Source: an uncultured Bacteroides sp. (lineage in GTDB: Bacteria; Bacteroidota; Bacteroidia; Bacteroidales; Bacteroidaceae). Taken from it: a stretch of 30,796 nucleotides of DNA. Shown here in pieces: positions 22,421 through 30,761 of this stretch (the first letter of the stretch is position 1; every line of letters starts with the position of its first letter). The translations under genes were made by a program, and so were the position numbers. Location of the stretch: assembly GCA_900553185.1 (NCBI GenBank), contig USCT01000024.1:1-30796 (forward strand), given 5' to 3'. Under the pieces are notes generated by a model. The model was given only the letters and a program-made list of their open reading frames with translations, ran no database searches and had not been told where the DNA came from.

Positions 22421-23482
22421 TTATGGTTTTACAAGTGGAATGCAGACGCTGAATATTCCGTCTGTTTCAGTTATTTTTATGTCTTTGCCCAGCAGCAGGG
22501 CGTAACGTTTGGAAAGGTTGACCAGACCGATTCCTGTTCCGGTGACGGCTGTCCGCCGGGGTTGAAGATTGTTCTCTATGGAGAGTGAAACATTTTCTCC
22601 TTCTGTTTCCTGAACGGTTCTGATGGTGATGGTCAGCGGTTTCCGGTTGCTGATTTCATTGTGCTTGATGGCATTTTCCACCAGTGTCTGTACCGAAAGC
22701 GGTGGCAGACAGTAGTCCATCCAGCGTGGATTTACGTCCAGAATGAAGTGCAGGTTGTCTTCATAGCGCATTTTCATCAGGAATATGTAGGCTTCTACGA
22801 AGTCCATTTCTTCGCGGAGCGTGACCACATGCGTCTCGTTTTCCTGAAGTGTATACCTCAATACCCTGGACAGTTCACGAATATATTCCTGAGCTTTGTC
22901 TGGATTCTCACGTACCAGTGACTGGAGCGTATTGAGCGAATTGAAAAGCATGTGCGGGTTCAGCTGGTTTTTCAGTGTCTGATACTGGTTTCTGACATTT
23001 TCGGCAAGCAGTTCTCCGTTTTGCAGCCGGACGGCCTGATGCTGTTTGATGAGGTAACTGATGTAGCAGCTTCCGGTTACAATCAGGCTTATCATGAAGT
23101 CGCGTATCGGATGAAGGTAATGGTGTACCATCGCGTCGATGGCGGGAATGTTGAAGTGGCGGTGCAGGAAAACGAATGCCTCGCCGAGAATCTTGCTGAG
23201 CAACCAGATGAGGATAAAGGACAGTCCTACTTTCCACCAGGGCATACGTACGGCCGGAGTCGTAAATCCGAACAGCGCAGTATTGATGGCAAAAAGTATC
23301 AGCAGGGACAGGAAGGTATATCCGGCTTCGAAGAGTACATCCATGGCCGACATATTGGGGAATAATGTCTGCTGTTCCCGTGAATCGGCCAGTGAGACCA
23401 GTTCCGGGAAGTGGATGAGAAATCCGACGGTCAACGAGATGATGACCGTCAGATAAATGTACTTTTTGTTTGTTGCCAGCAT
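22421..23482 (-). CDS. LytS/YehU-type sensor histidine kinase
   Basis: A 353-residue membrane kinase. About four transmembrane segments fill the first 140 residues. Then comes a His_kinase domain with H177 in QLNPHMLFNSL and an ATPase region with NAIKHN and the glycine-rich TGIGLVNL. There is no separate periplasmic sensor domain, so the membrane part probably senses the signal. The partner is the LytTR regulator 10 nt downstream. The start is uncertain: ATG 23482 leaves 28 nt from a -7 box, ATG 23494 leaves 16 nt, and ATG 23521 lies within the box region. I chose 23482. Confidence 0.92.
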   Translation of the reverse strand: MLATNKKYIYLTVIISLTVGFLIHFPELVSLADSREQQTLFPNMSAMDVLFEAGYTFLSLLILFAINTALFGFTTPAVRMPWWKVGLSFILIWLLSKILGEAFVFLHRHFNIPAIDAMVHHYLHPIRDFMISLIVTGSCYISYLIKQHQAVRLQNGELLAENVRNQYQTLKNQLNPHMLFNSLNTLQSLVRENPDKAQEYIRELSRVLRYTLQENETHVVTLREEMDFVEAYIFLMKMRYEDNLHFILDVNPRWMDYCLPPLSVQTLVENAIKHNEISNRKPLTITIRTVQETEGENVSLSIENNLQPRRTAVTGTGIGLVNLSKRYALLLGKDIKITETDGIFSVCIPLVKP

Positions 23483-23510
23483 GTTGGTTCCCATTTTTTG
23501 TACCGTCTTA

Positions 23511-23518
23511 CAAAGATA
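23511..23518 (-). promoter_or_regulatory. -7 box between adaptor and kinase genes
   Basis: TATCTTTG on the minus strand fits TAnnTTTG, in the short gap after the adaptor stop (23531). No TTTG element is at the right distance. It may give the two-component pair its own transcript inside the efflux operon. Confidence 0.4.
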
Positions 23519-23530
23519 CACATTCCTGTT

Positions 23531-24433
23531 TTATTCTTTTTCCATTCGGGCAGAAACATACATACCCGGCCGGAACAGCGGATTGTTTTCCGATACTTCC
23601 GCATAAAGTTCGATGGAACGGTTGGTATCGTCTACCTGTTGTCCGATGGATATCAGCTTTCCGTGGAAGGTGGTATTCCCCAGACCGTTTACGTGGAACA
23701 GGATGTGGCATCCTACTTTCAGGTCTTCAAGGTCTTTTTCATAAGCTATCAGACGGACCATGATACGGTTTTTGTCGATGATGTCGCAAATGGGTTCTCC
23801 CAGGTCGAGGTATTTCCCCAGATTGGCCTGCAGGTTACTGATGTAGCCGCTGATAGGTGCCTTGATTTCCAGGTAAGGAGATATGCCGGTGTTTACCAGC
23901 TTTTCCGGCTGTATGCCCAGTAGTTTCAGTTGTGCGCTGGCTGCCTGCAGCCGGCTTTTCATAGAGAGGTAATCGGCCTTGCTCTGCTGCAGTTTCTTTT
24001 GTGAAGCCGCTTCCTCACGCGACAGGTTCTGCTGTCTGCGGTATTCCGCTTCCAGGTATTCCAGTTGTGCGCGGCTGTCCAGGTACGATTGCTGCAAGGC
24101 TATGAAGTCCGGGTTTTCCAGTGTTCCCAGTACCGTTCCTTTTCGTATGTAGGTGCCGGGTACCAGTGAAAGCTTCTTTACGATACCTCCCATGGGCAAG
24201 GTAACCGTGGCATGGTTCTGGGGAGGAATGACCAAGGTACCGTTGAAGGAAGCCGCATTGGCCACATTGGTGGCTCCTGTCATTCCGTCCACCTGCGTGG
24301 TATCGGCAGGCTGGGTGGTTGTTGTCTTTGTGGTATCCGGCTGGCTGTCGGATGTATTGTTTGTGGTCTGTTTATCGGATGGGTTGCAGGAAGCCAGAAG
24401 CAAGGCTACAACCGGAAAGATTATCTTTTTCAT
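23531..24433 (-). CDS. RND efflux periplasmic adaptor lipoprotein (CzcB/CusB-like)
   Basis: A 300-residue membrane fusion protein linking the RND pump to its channel. The signal ends in LLASC (lipid-bearing C16), followed by a Thr/Asp/Gln-rich linker. A biotinyl-lipoyl-like half motif comes next (PMGGIVKKLSLVPGTYIRKG), then an alpha-helical hairpin of about 115-190 (SREEAASQKKLQQSK), the second lipoyl half (IKAPISGYISNLQ) and a beta-barrel. The protein stops right after the barrel, shorter than the roughly 360-400 residues of many adaptors, so the membrane-proximal domain seems missing or minimal. ATG 24433 gives the lipoprotein signal; longer readings begin inside the pump gene. It lies 13 nt after the pump stop. 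Confidence 0.92.
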   Translation of the reverse strand: MKKIIFPVVALLLASCNPSDKQTTNNTSDSQPDTTKTTTTQPADTTQVDGMTGATNVANAASFNGTLVIPPQNHATVTLPMGGIVKKLSLVPGTYIRKGTVLGTLENPDFIALQQSYLDSRAQLEYLEAEYRRQQNLSREEAASQKKLQQSKADYLSMKSRLQAASAQLKLLGIQPEKLVNTGISPYLEIKAPISGYISNLQANLGKYLDLGEPICDIIDKNRIMVRLIAYEKDLEDLKVGCHILFHVNGLGNTTFHGKLISIGQQVDDTNRSIELYAEVSENNPLFRPGMYVSARMEKE

Positions 24434-24446
24434 GTGTGTATGGTTA

Positions 24447-27400
24447 TTATTGGTGATACAATTCATATTCCAGAGCGGCGATGTTGTATTGGTATACAGC
24501 TTCGATGTAGCCTTTCTTGATTTCACGGGCCGCGTTCATGCTCTGTACATAGTCTGTGATGTCTGATTCGCTTTCACGGAATTGTGCGTCGGCCGTTTTC
24601 ATGAGGTTTTCGGCTTCTGTCAGCGCGCTTTTGGTATAGAAACGGATACTTTCTGCATACCGGCGGATATCCGCCCGCAGTTGGGATACTTTCATCCTCA
24701 GTTCGCGGGCATTGGCTTCTGCCTGTGTTTCCGCCATGTTCCTTTCAAACCGGGCCTGACGGATTTTGCTGCGCTGCGGCAGGAACCATACCGGGAAAGA
24801 AACACCTACCATCCACGAATTCAGTCCCTTGTCGGGAAGAATATCCTGCCGGACATATCCGAAGGAGAATTCAGGAAAGAAACGGCTGCGCTCAATGTTC
24901 AGCAGAGCCTGTTTTTCGTGAACCTGGCTCTGGAAATAATTCAGGTGAGCTTCGGAAAGCGACAGTGTATCTGTACTTACCGGATAGAGCTGTATGGAGT
25001 AATCATTCGGGATGATCGGAAAATCCGAATAGCAGGCCCACTGGAGGCGTGAGGCGGCCTGCTTCAGCTCTTCGTTTGCCTGGAAAAGTTTGTTCCGCAT
25101 GTCGGAAGCAACAGTAGTAATCATGCTTTTTTCCAACAGATTGATCTCTCCCTGGGTATAACGTATCTCGCCGGCTTTCTGTATTTTGTCGGCCAGTGTG
25201 CTTTGCTGCTGATACATGTCTTTCAGGTTCCAGGCATACAGGTAGTATGCCCATGCCCGTTTGACTTCCGCCTTCACCTCTTTTTCTACCATCTGCTTGT
25301 AGAAGGTTCCGGTCTGAATCTGCTTGTTGGTCAGCGCATTCTTATAGAAAGGAGTAAGCAGTGAACCTACAGACTGTGTGATTGCCATTTCTTTATCCTT
25401 GCGCTGCACGCCGTTCAGTTGTCCCCAGGAATAGGAGAATTCAGTAGGTGCCATTTCGACGGTTTCTCCACGTGTGGCACGGATACGTCTGATGTCGGTC
25501 TCGGCTATTTTCAGGCGCGGACTGTTCTGCAACGCCATTTCCGTGGCTTGTTCCAGGGTGATGGCCTGGGCCGGCTCCTGTGCGGAAACGAACGACGGAA
25601 GTCCTGCCAGCAGGGCAATCATGCCGAAGCCGAACCATTTCTTGAATTTACTGTATCGTAACATAACCGTTGAGTTTACTATGTGATAAAAGACAGGGAT
25701 GATCAGCAGGGTCAGTACCGTTGATACAATCAGACCTCCGATGACTACCGTAGCCAGCGGACGCTGAACTTCGGCACCGGCAGAAGTGGCTATCGCCATC
25801 GGTACGAAACCGAGTGAGGCAACCAGTCCTGTAAGGAACACCGGACGGAGCAGGTGCGGGCAGCTGATGCGGATGATGCGTGAGGTACACATCGGGTGCC
25901 CGGTACTTTTTCGTACTTCCTTGAAATGGTTGATCATCAGGATACCGTTGAGCACGGCTACACCGAAAAGGGCGATAAATCCTACTCCGGCAGAGATACT
26001 GAACGGAAGTCCGCGCAGCCACAGTGCCAGAATACCTCCGATGAGCGACAGCGGTACGGTACTGAATACCACCAGGGTATACGTAATGGACTTGAAGGCG
26101 AAGAACAACAGCAACAGAATCAGCAACAGAGCCACCGGGATAACAATCAGCAGGGTGTTGATGGCATTCTGCAGGTTCTCAAACTGTCCACCGTAAGAGA
26201 AGTAGTATCCGGGCTTCAGCTGGATATGCTGTTCAAGTGTCTGTTGAATATCGTTTACCACCTGCTGGATGTCGGCGTCGCGCACATTGACACCGATGAC
26301 GATACGGCGTTTCGTGGCGTCACGATTGATCTGCAGCGGACCGTTTACCAGGTCGATTGTAGCTACCTCGCTGACAGGTATCTGTATGCCGTCGTTCGTA
26401 CGTACGAACAGTTTGTCCAGATTCAGGTCTTTCACCTTGTCGTAATCGAGACGGAGAACCAGGTCGAAACGGCGTTCGTTTTCGAAAACCACTCCGGCCG
26501 CCTCACCGGCGTATGCCGTACGGACAATGGTATTCAGTTCTTCGATGTTGATACCGTAACGGGCTATCTTGGCACGGTTGTATTTCACAACCAGCTGGGG
26601 AAGTCCCATGGCCTGTTCTACGATGACGTCGGCAGCTCCCGGTACCTTTTCGATGTAGGTTGCCGCTTCTTTGGCCTTGGCATAGAGTTCGGCCATGTCT
26701 TCGCCATACAGCTTGACGGCAATGTCGGCTTTGGCACCTGTCATCAGCTCGTTGAAGCGGAGCTGGATAGGCTGTGAGAAGTTGAATTCAGCCCGGCTGG
26801 AGAGTGGCTCCAGGGCGTTTTTCATCTTTTCTACCATCTCGGCCCGGCTGGATGCGCTGGTCCATTCCTTAAAGGGCTTCATGACGATCATCATATCGGC
26901 GTCTTCTACCGCCATCGGGTCGGTAGGAACTTCGGCCGTACCGATCTTGGCTACTACGTGTTTGATTTCGGGGAACTGTTCCATCAGCGTCTTTTCTGCC
27001 AGTCGTGATACTTCGATGCTTTCGGTCAGTGAGCTTCCGGCCGGCAAGGTCATCTGCATGGCAAAGTCTCCTTCGTCCAGTGTCGGAATGAATTCAGCTC
27101 CCAGTTTGGTGAACAGCCACAAGCTGAAGGCCAGTGCCAGAAACGCGGCCGAAACAGTCAGACGGATGTGACGCAGGCAGGCCGCAAGCGTTTTCTGGTA
27201 TACACGTCCCAGTTTCTCGAAGAAGCGGTCGGCAAACACTCTCTTTTCCTTGATTTGCCGTTTCAGGAAGAACGAAGCCATCATCGGTACGTAAGTAAGC
27301 GAAAGGATCAGGGCGCCGATGATACAGAATACCAGTGTCTTGGCCATCGGGGTAAAGTATTTCCCCTCGATGCCTGTCAGTGTCAGGATCGGGAAAAATA

Positions 27401-28775
27401 CAATCAGGATGATCAGGACCGCAAATGTAGCGGAGCGTGCCACGTGGCTGGCTCCTTTTTCCACTTCGGCGTCCATTTCTTCTTTGGTAAGCGTACGTCC
27501 GCGGAACTGGCGGCTATAGATGTGTGCCAGTATACCTTCCAGAATGACGATGGAACCGTCTACCACAATACCGAAGTCGATGGCTCCCAGACTCATCAGA
27601 TTGGCCGAGACTCCGAAAATACGCATCAGGATGAAGGCAAAGAGCATGGCCAGCGGGATAACGGAAGCTACTATCAGTCCGGCACGTACATTTCCCAGGA
27701 AGATGATCAGTACCACGAAAACAATGACTGCTCCCTCTATCAGGTTACGGATGACGGTGGAAATGTTCCGGTCCACCAGTTCCGAACGGTTCAGATACGG
27801 TTCGATGCGGATACCTTCCGGCAGCATTTTCTGTACCTGTGCCACCCGTTTCTCCAGTTCGGTGGTTACCACGTTGGCATTGGCGCCTTTCAGCATCATG
27901 GCGATACCGCCTACGCATTCGCCTTTTCCGTCGATGGTCATGGCGCCGAAACGTTTGGCACTTCCGTAACGTACCTTTGCCACGTCGCTGACGTGTACGG
28001 GCATTCCGTTACGGTTGGCTACTACCACCCGCTCGATGTCTTCCAGACTGCCTATCATACCTTCCGAGCGGATGTAATAGGCCCGGTTCACCTTTTCTAT
28101 ATAGCTTCCGCCTGTATTCTGGTTGTTCCGGTTCAAGGCTTCAAACACTTCGCCGATGGTGATGTTGAGCGAATACAGGGCGTCCGGATCGACAGCTACC
28201 TCGTATTGCTTCAGGTTGCCGCCGAAGCTGTTTATTTCTACAATGCCGGGAATGCCGGACAACTGTCGTTTAACAATCCAGTCCTGGATGGTACGCAGCT
28301 CCATGGCGTTGTACTTGTTTTCGTATCCGGGGGCTACCTCCAGGGTATACTGGTAGATTTCGCCCAGACCGGTCGTAACGGGCATAAGTTCCGGTGTACC
28401 CAGTTCCGGAGGAATCTCCCCCGCCACTGCCTGTATCTGCTCGCCTATCAGCTGGCGTGCCTGCAGGGTAGGAACACTTTCTTTAAACACAACCGTTACC
28501 AGTGACAGGCCGAAACGGCTGACCGAACGGATTTCTTCTACGTTCATGATGTTGCTCATGGCAATTTCGATGGGGAAGGTTATCAGCTGTTCGACTTCCT
28601 GGGGAGCCAGGGTAGGCGATACAGTGACAATCTGTACCTGATTGTTGGTGATGTCTGGTACTGCGTCGATGGGCAAAGTCATCATCGCATAGATTCCCCC
28701 GATGAGGAGAAAGAGGGTAGTCAGGCCGACGAATAGCTTTTTCCTGACTGAGAAGTGTACGATGGTATCAAACAT
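24447..28775 (-). CDS. CzcA-type heavy-metal RND pump fused to a TolC/CzcC-type outer-membrane channel
   Basis: A 1442-residue fusion. Residues 1-1037 are a complete CzcA/CusA-family pump starting MFDTIVHFSVRKK. The TM4 charged triad D400, D406 and E413 (DFGIVVDGS...LEG) resembles proton relay residues of divalent-cation pumps (Czc type) more than Cu/Ag-type CusA. Residues 1038-1442 are a full outer-membrane factor. A signal-peptide-like segment (WFGFGMIALLAGLPSFVSA, about 1047-1065) precedes QEPAQAITLEQATEMAL and two helical OMF repeats. An in-frame ATG at 25664 (M1038) could allow separate translation, or signal peptidase could cut after A1065. It heads a gene block with the adaptor, kinase and LytTR regulator, and exports metal ions across both membranes. 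Confidence 0.95.
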   Translation of the reverse strand: MFDTIVHFSVRKKLFVGLTTLFLLIGGIYAMMTLPIDAVPDITNNQVQIVTVSPTLAPQEVEQLITFPIEIAMSNIMNVEEIRSVSRFGLSLVTVVFKESVPTLQARQLIGEQIQAVAGEIPPELGTPELMPVTTGLGEIYQYTLEVAPGYENKYNAMELRTIQDWIVKRQLSGIPGIVEINSFGGNLKQYEVAVDPDALYSLNITIGEVFEALNRNNQNTGGSYIEKVNRAYYIRSEGMIGSLEDIERVVVANRNGMPVHVSDVAKVRYGSAKRFGAMTIDGKGECVGGIAMMLKGANANVVTTELEKRVAQVQKMLPEGIRIEPYLNRSELVDRNISTVIRNLIEGAVIVFVVLIIFLGNVRAGLIVASVIPLAMLFAFILMRIFGVSANLMSLGAIDFGIVVDGSIVILEGILAHIYSRQFRGRTLTKEEMDAEVEKGASHVARSATFAVLIILIVFFPILTLTGIEGKYFTPMAKTLVFCIIGALILSLTYVPMMASFFLKRQIKEKRVFADRFFEKLGRVYQKTLAACLRHIRLTVSAAFLALAFSLWLFTKLGAEFIPTLDEGDFAMQMTLPAGSSLTESIEVSRLAEKTLMEQFPEIKHVVAKIGTAEVPTDPMAVEDADMMIVMKPFKEWTSASSRAEMVEKMKNALEPLSSRAEFNFSQPIQLRFNELMTGAKADIAVKLYGEDMAELYAKAKEAATYIEKVPGAADVIVEQAMGLPQLVVKYNRAKIARYGINIEELNTIVRTAYAGEAAGVVFENERRFDLVLRLDYDKVKDLNLDKLFVRTNDGIQIPVSEVATIDLVNGPLQINRDATKRRIVIGVNVRDADIQQVVNDIQQTLEQHIQLKPGYYFSYGGQFENLQNAINTLLIVIPVALLLILLLLFFAFKSITYTLVVFSTVPLSLIGGILALWLRGLPFSISAGVGFIALFGVAVLNGILMINHFKEVRKSTGHPMCTSRIIRISCPHLLRPVFLTGLVASLGFVPMAIATSAGAEVQRPLATVVIGGLIVSTVLTLLIIPVFYHIVNSTVMLRYSKFKKWFGFGMIALLAGLPSFVSAQEPAQAITLEQATEMALQNSPRLKIAETDIRRIRATRGETVEMAPTEFSYSWGQLNGVQRKDKEMAITQSVGSLLTPFYKNALTNKQIQTGTFYKQMVEKEVKAEVKRAWAYYLYAWNLKDMYQQQSTLADKIQKAGEIRYTQGEINLLEKSMITTVASDMRNKLFQANEELKQAASRLQWACYSDFPIIPNDYSIQLYPVSTDTLSLSEAHLNYFQSQVHEKQALLNIERSRFFPEFSFGYVRQDILPDKGLNSWMVGVSFPVWFLPQRSKIRQARFERNMAETQAEANARELRMKVSQLRADIRRYAESIRFYTKSALTEAENLMKTADAQFRESESDITDYVQSMNAAREIKKGYIEAVYQYNIAALEYELYHQ

Positions 28776-28800
28776 GGTTGTTATTATTTTAATTCTGCAT

Positions 28801-28808
28801 CAAATGTA
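28801..28808 (-). promoter_or_regulatory. -7 box upstream of the efflux operon
   Basis: TACATTTG on the minus strand fits TAnnTTTG and lies 25 nt before the pump ATG. The upstream TTTG element is missing at 19-22 nt, which fits a promoter that needs an activator. Positions 28809-28923 are purine-rich on the plus strand and show no gene. Confidence 0.45.
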
Positions 28809-28923
28809 AAGTTATTTGGTGTTGTATATCGGTAAAAAGAAAGTGAAAAGGCGCAGATAGGGGGTGAAAGGGAAGAAATGGGGAGTGAACTTTTGTTTCT
28901 GTATAAACAAATGTCGGTTGAAA

Positions 28924-28955
28924 TTTGGAGACTTGCGGAATATGTCCCATCTTTG
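28924..28955 (+). promoter_or_regulatory. Promoter of the MATE leader RNA
   Basis: TTTG (28924-28927), exactly 20 nt and CATCTTTG (28948-28955; C for T at the first position) match the Bacteroidota promoter. The box is 153 nt before the MATE start but only 20 nt before a small open frame. Confidence 0.7.
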
Positions 28956-28975
28956 CCACACATTTAAAAACCGAA

Positions 28976-28990
28976 ATGAGAGTTTTGTAA
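28976..28990 (+). CDS. Possible 4-residue leader peptide (MRVL)
   Basis: ATG AGA GTT TTG TAA starts 20 nt after the -7 box, the same distance as real genes in this window (16-30 nt). Its start codon is in the left arm of the leader hairpin and its stop in the loop. Stalled translation would open that hairpin. Such a short frame can arise by chance; only position and context support it. Confidence 0.3.
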   Translation: MRVL

Positions 28991-29012
28991 TCCTCATCGG
29001 AGGCAAGTATCG

Positions 29013-29064
29013 AAAAGCCGGATAAGATGACTGGGTAAAACCAATCAGCTTATCCGGCTTTTTT
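29013..29064 (+). terminator. Strong terminator in the MATE leader
   Basis: A 14-bp perfect outer stem (AAAAGCCGGATAAG 29013-29026 / 29049-29062) is continued by TGA/TCA and TGG/CCA around a GTAAAA loop and followed by TTTT. It lies between promoter and gene, so MATE expression needs read-through or another promoter. Confidence 0.88.
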
Positions 29065-29108
29065 ATTTGGCCACTGACTTGTATAGAGGTTATTAATAAC
29101 AGTTGGAT

Positions 29109-30464
29109 ATGGATAGAGATGCGATTGATCTGAGTACATTGAATGTATTTACGTTGTTCAGAAAGTATTTTGTGCCTACCTTATTAGGTATGCTCGGTAT
29201 GTCGGCGGTTACGGCCATCGATGGAATCTTTGTCGGTCATGGAGTAGGAAGTGATGGTATTGCGGCCATCAATATTTGTATTCCTTTGCTGATGCTCTTT
29301 ACCGGATTCGGCTTGATGGTTGGAGCCGGTTGTTCGGTGGTTGCTTCCATTCAGTTGTCGCGGGGGAAAAGCAAATCGGCTCGGCTGAATGTTACACAAG
29401 CCTTGCTCTTTGTAACGGTTGTTGCGCTCATTCCTTCTGTGCTGATGATGATATATCCTGAACATACAGCCCGTTTGCTTGGCTCTTCCGAATATTTGTT
29501 ACCGAAAGTGACCGACTATTTGCTATGGTTTGTGCCGTCGTGGGTGTTTCAGATTTGGATAACGGTATCATTGTTTCTGATCAGGCTGGACGGCTCTCCC
29601 AGGCTGGCCATGCTGTGCAGTCTTGTCAGTGCCGTCATCAATGTAGTACTTGACTGGTTGTTTATTTTCCCTTTGGGGTGGGGAGTCATGGGAGCAGCTT
29701 TCGCCACTTCCATCAGTATTATTGTCGGTGGGGTAATGGCTATTGTTTATTTATTGTTTTATGCCCGCCGTTTGCGTCTGTATCTGCCGAAGCTGAGTTA
29801 TAAGAGTTTGCGTCTTACCATACGAAATCTGGATTATCAGTGCCGCATCGGTTTTTCGGCCCTGCTGGGAGAAGCTACCCTGGCAGTTCTTATGTTTGTA
29901 GGAAATCAGGTCTTTATGAGTTATCTGGGCGATGATGGTGTGGGGGCATTCGGGATAGCCTGCTACTATATTCCCTTTGTCTTTATGGTTGGAAATGCCA
30001 TTGCCCAGTCGGCACAGCCCATTATCAGTTATAATTTTGGCCTGGGGTATCAAGACAGGGTGACAGGCACGGAGCGGATAGCCTTGCTGACGGCCGTCGT
30101 TTGTGGGGCGGTGGTAACACTGGTGTTTACGGTTTATCCGGACTTGTTGGTAGGGCTTTTTGTGAATCCGGAAAATGAGGCTGCCCGGATAGCCATAAAC
30201 GGTTTTCCTTATTTCTCGGCTGGCTTTGTGTGTTTTGTCGTGAATATCGCTGCCGTGGGGTATTTTCAGAGTATTGAACGGATCAGGCCTGCAATTGTTT
30301 TCGCGTCGCTGCGTGGTGCTGTTTTTCTGATACCTAGTTTTATTCTGTTGCCTGAGCTGTTGGAAGTAGCAGGTATCTGGTTGGCTTTGCCATTTTCGGA
30401 GTTTTTGACTTCTATGGCTGTCCTGGCGTTTTTCCTGGTTGGAAGAAAAAAAACGTGCCGTTGA
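29109..30464 (+). CDS. MATE-family efflux transporter (MepA/DinF-like)
   Basis: A 451-residue inner-membrane exporter with 12 hydrophobic segments. The first helix region carries FVPTLLGMLGMS and DGIFVGHGVGSDGIAAINI, the second half VFMSYLGDDGVGAFGIACY, the two-fold repeat seen in MepA-like MATE pumps. It is a different branch from the NorM-like protein at 8190-9527. ATG 29109 is chosen; a TTG at 29103 is in frame two codons earlier. The gene sits behind a terminator-bearing leader (28962-29064), so expression is probably induced by read-through. Substrate unknown; multidrug or dye export is typical of the family. Confidence 0.93.
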   Translation: MDRDAIDLSTLNVFTLFRKYFVPTLLGMLGMSAVTAIDGIFVGHGVGSDGIAAINICIPLLMLFTGFGLMVGAGCSVVASIQLSRGKSKSARLNVTQALLFVTVVALIPSVLMMIYPEHTARLLGSSEYLLPKVTDYLLWFVPSWVFQIWITVSLFLIRLDGSPRLAMLCSLVSAVINVVLDWLFIFPLGWGVMGAAFATSISIIVGGVMAIVYLLFYARRLRLYLPKLSYKSLRLTIRNLDYQCRIGFSALLGEATLAVLMFVGNQVFMSYLGDDGVGAFGIACYYIPFVFMVGNAIAQSAQPIISYNFGLGYQDRVTGTERIALLTAVVCGAVVTLVFTVYPDLLVGLFVNPENEAARIAINGFPYFSAGFVCFVVNIAAVGYFQSIERIRPAIVFASLRGAVFLIPSFILLPELLEVAGIWLALPFSEFLTSMAVLAFFLVGRKKTCR

Positions 30465-30540
30465 TTTAATTGTTTGCCAGATTTGTATCAATTATGTAAA
30501 CAGGAAAAGGCCTTGAAAACAGGCTCATGTCTTACATGAA

Positions 30541-30596
30541 ACGTCCGTTCGTTTCGATAAGGATGTCCGTTTGTTTGGAATAGAACGAACGGACGT
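30541..30596. repeat. Second triplet of the 14-bp motif with 22-bp phase
   Basis: ACGTCCGTTCGTTT (30541-30554) and ATGTCCGTTTGTTT (30563-30576) are direct copies 22 bp apart. The third unit (30583-30596) is an inverted copy of the first. Units 1 and 3 also form a perfect 15-bp inverted repeat (30539-30553 / 30584-30598) followed by TT, so the element could fold as a hairpin after the MATE gene. The motif resembles that at 5569-5626. Confidence 0.75.
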
Positions 30597-30678
30597 TTTT
30601 AAAGGACTGTTTTCGTCCTGATTATCTGATGTCTTAATCAACCGGTATAAGCCGGGTTCATATAGAATGGATAAAAAG

Positions 30679-30715
30679 AAAGCCGCTGATAAGAGTTAGT
30701 TATCAACGGCTTTTT
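30679..30715 (+). terminator. Terminator downstream of the MATE gene
   Basis: AAAGCCG and CGGCTTT form the base, TGATAA and TTATCA the upper stem past one mismatch, loop GAGTTAG, then TTTTT. The other strand also has a T-rich tail, so it may work both ways. Confidence 0.85.
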
Positions 30716-30726
30716 GAATCTTTTCT

Positions 30727-30761
30727 GGTGATCCGCCTGGAGGCGGAACCTTATATTTTTT
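30727..30761 (+). other. GC-rich hairpin at the window end
   Basis: TCCGCC (30732-30737) and GGCGGA (30742-30747) pair around TGGA, extended by GGT/ACC past a GA bulge, followed by the T-rich TTATATTTTTT. It may be a second terminator. Positions 30762-30796 show nothing. The gap 30465-30796 has no gene in the window. Confidence 0.5.

Larger units (their letters stand above)
28962..29064 (+). ncRNA. Candidate attenuator leader RNA of the MATE gene
   Basis: A transcript starting near 28962 would contain a hairpin and then a strong terminator. The hairpin has CCG 28971-28973 pairing with CGG 28998-29000, and ATGAG 28976-28980 with CTCAT 28993-28997, around a 12-nt loop. The terminator ends 44 nt before the exporter ATG. 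With a promoter in front and no other gene between, this is the layout of a conditional terminator. The loop GTTTTG could also pair with TAAAAC in the terminator loop. It matches no riboswitch class I know. A free-standing small RNA is the alternative. Confidence 0.5.

Noticed and set aside
26380..26410. A CGTACG-rich palindrome inside the pump gene.
   Set aside because: It lies in well-conserved coding sequence and is explained by codon choice.
27168..28505. A 445-codon plus-strand open frame opposite the RND pump gene, and others at 25896-26777.
   Set aside because: They lie wholly antisense to a clear CzcA-family gene and their translations have no family resemblance; the frames stay open because of the codon use of the pump gene.
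28812..29006. A 64-codon minus-strand frame upstream of the pump gene.
   Set aside because: Composition is low-complexity F/R/P-rich, no promoter fits it, and it overlaps the leader RNA region antisense.
28956..29108. A known riboswitch class (TPP, cobalamin, SAM, guanidine, preQ1, fluoride) before the MATE gene.
   Set aside because: None of the conserved core sequences I know of these classes was found; the leader is kept as an unclassified attenuator.
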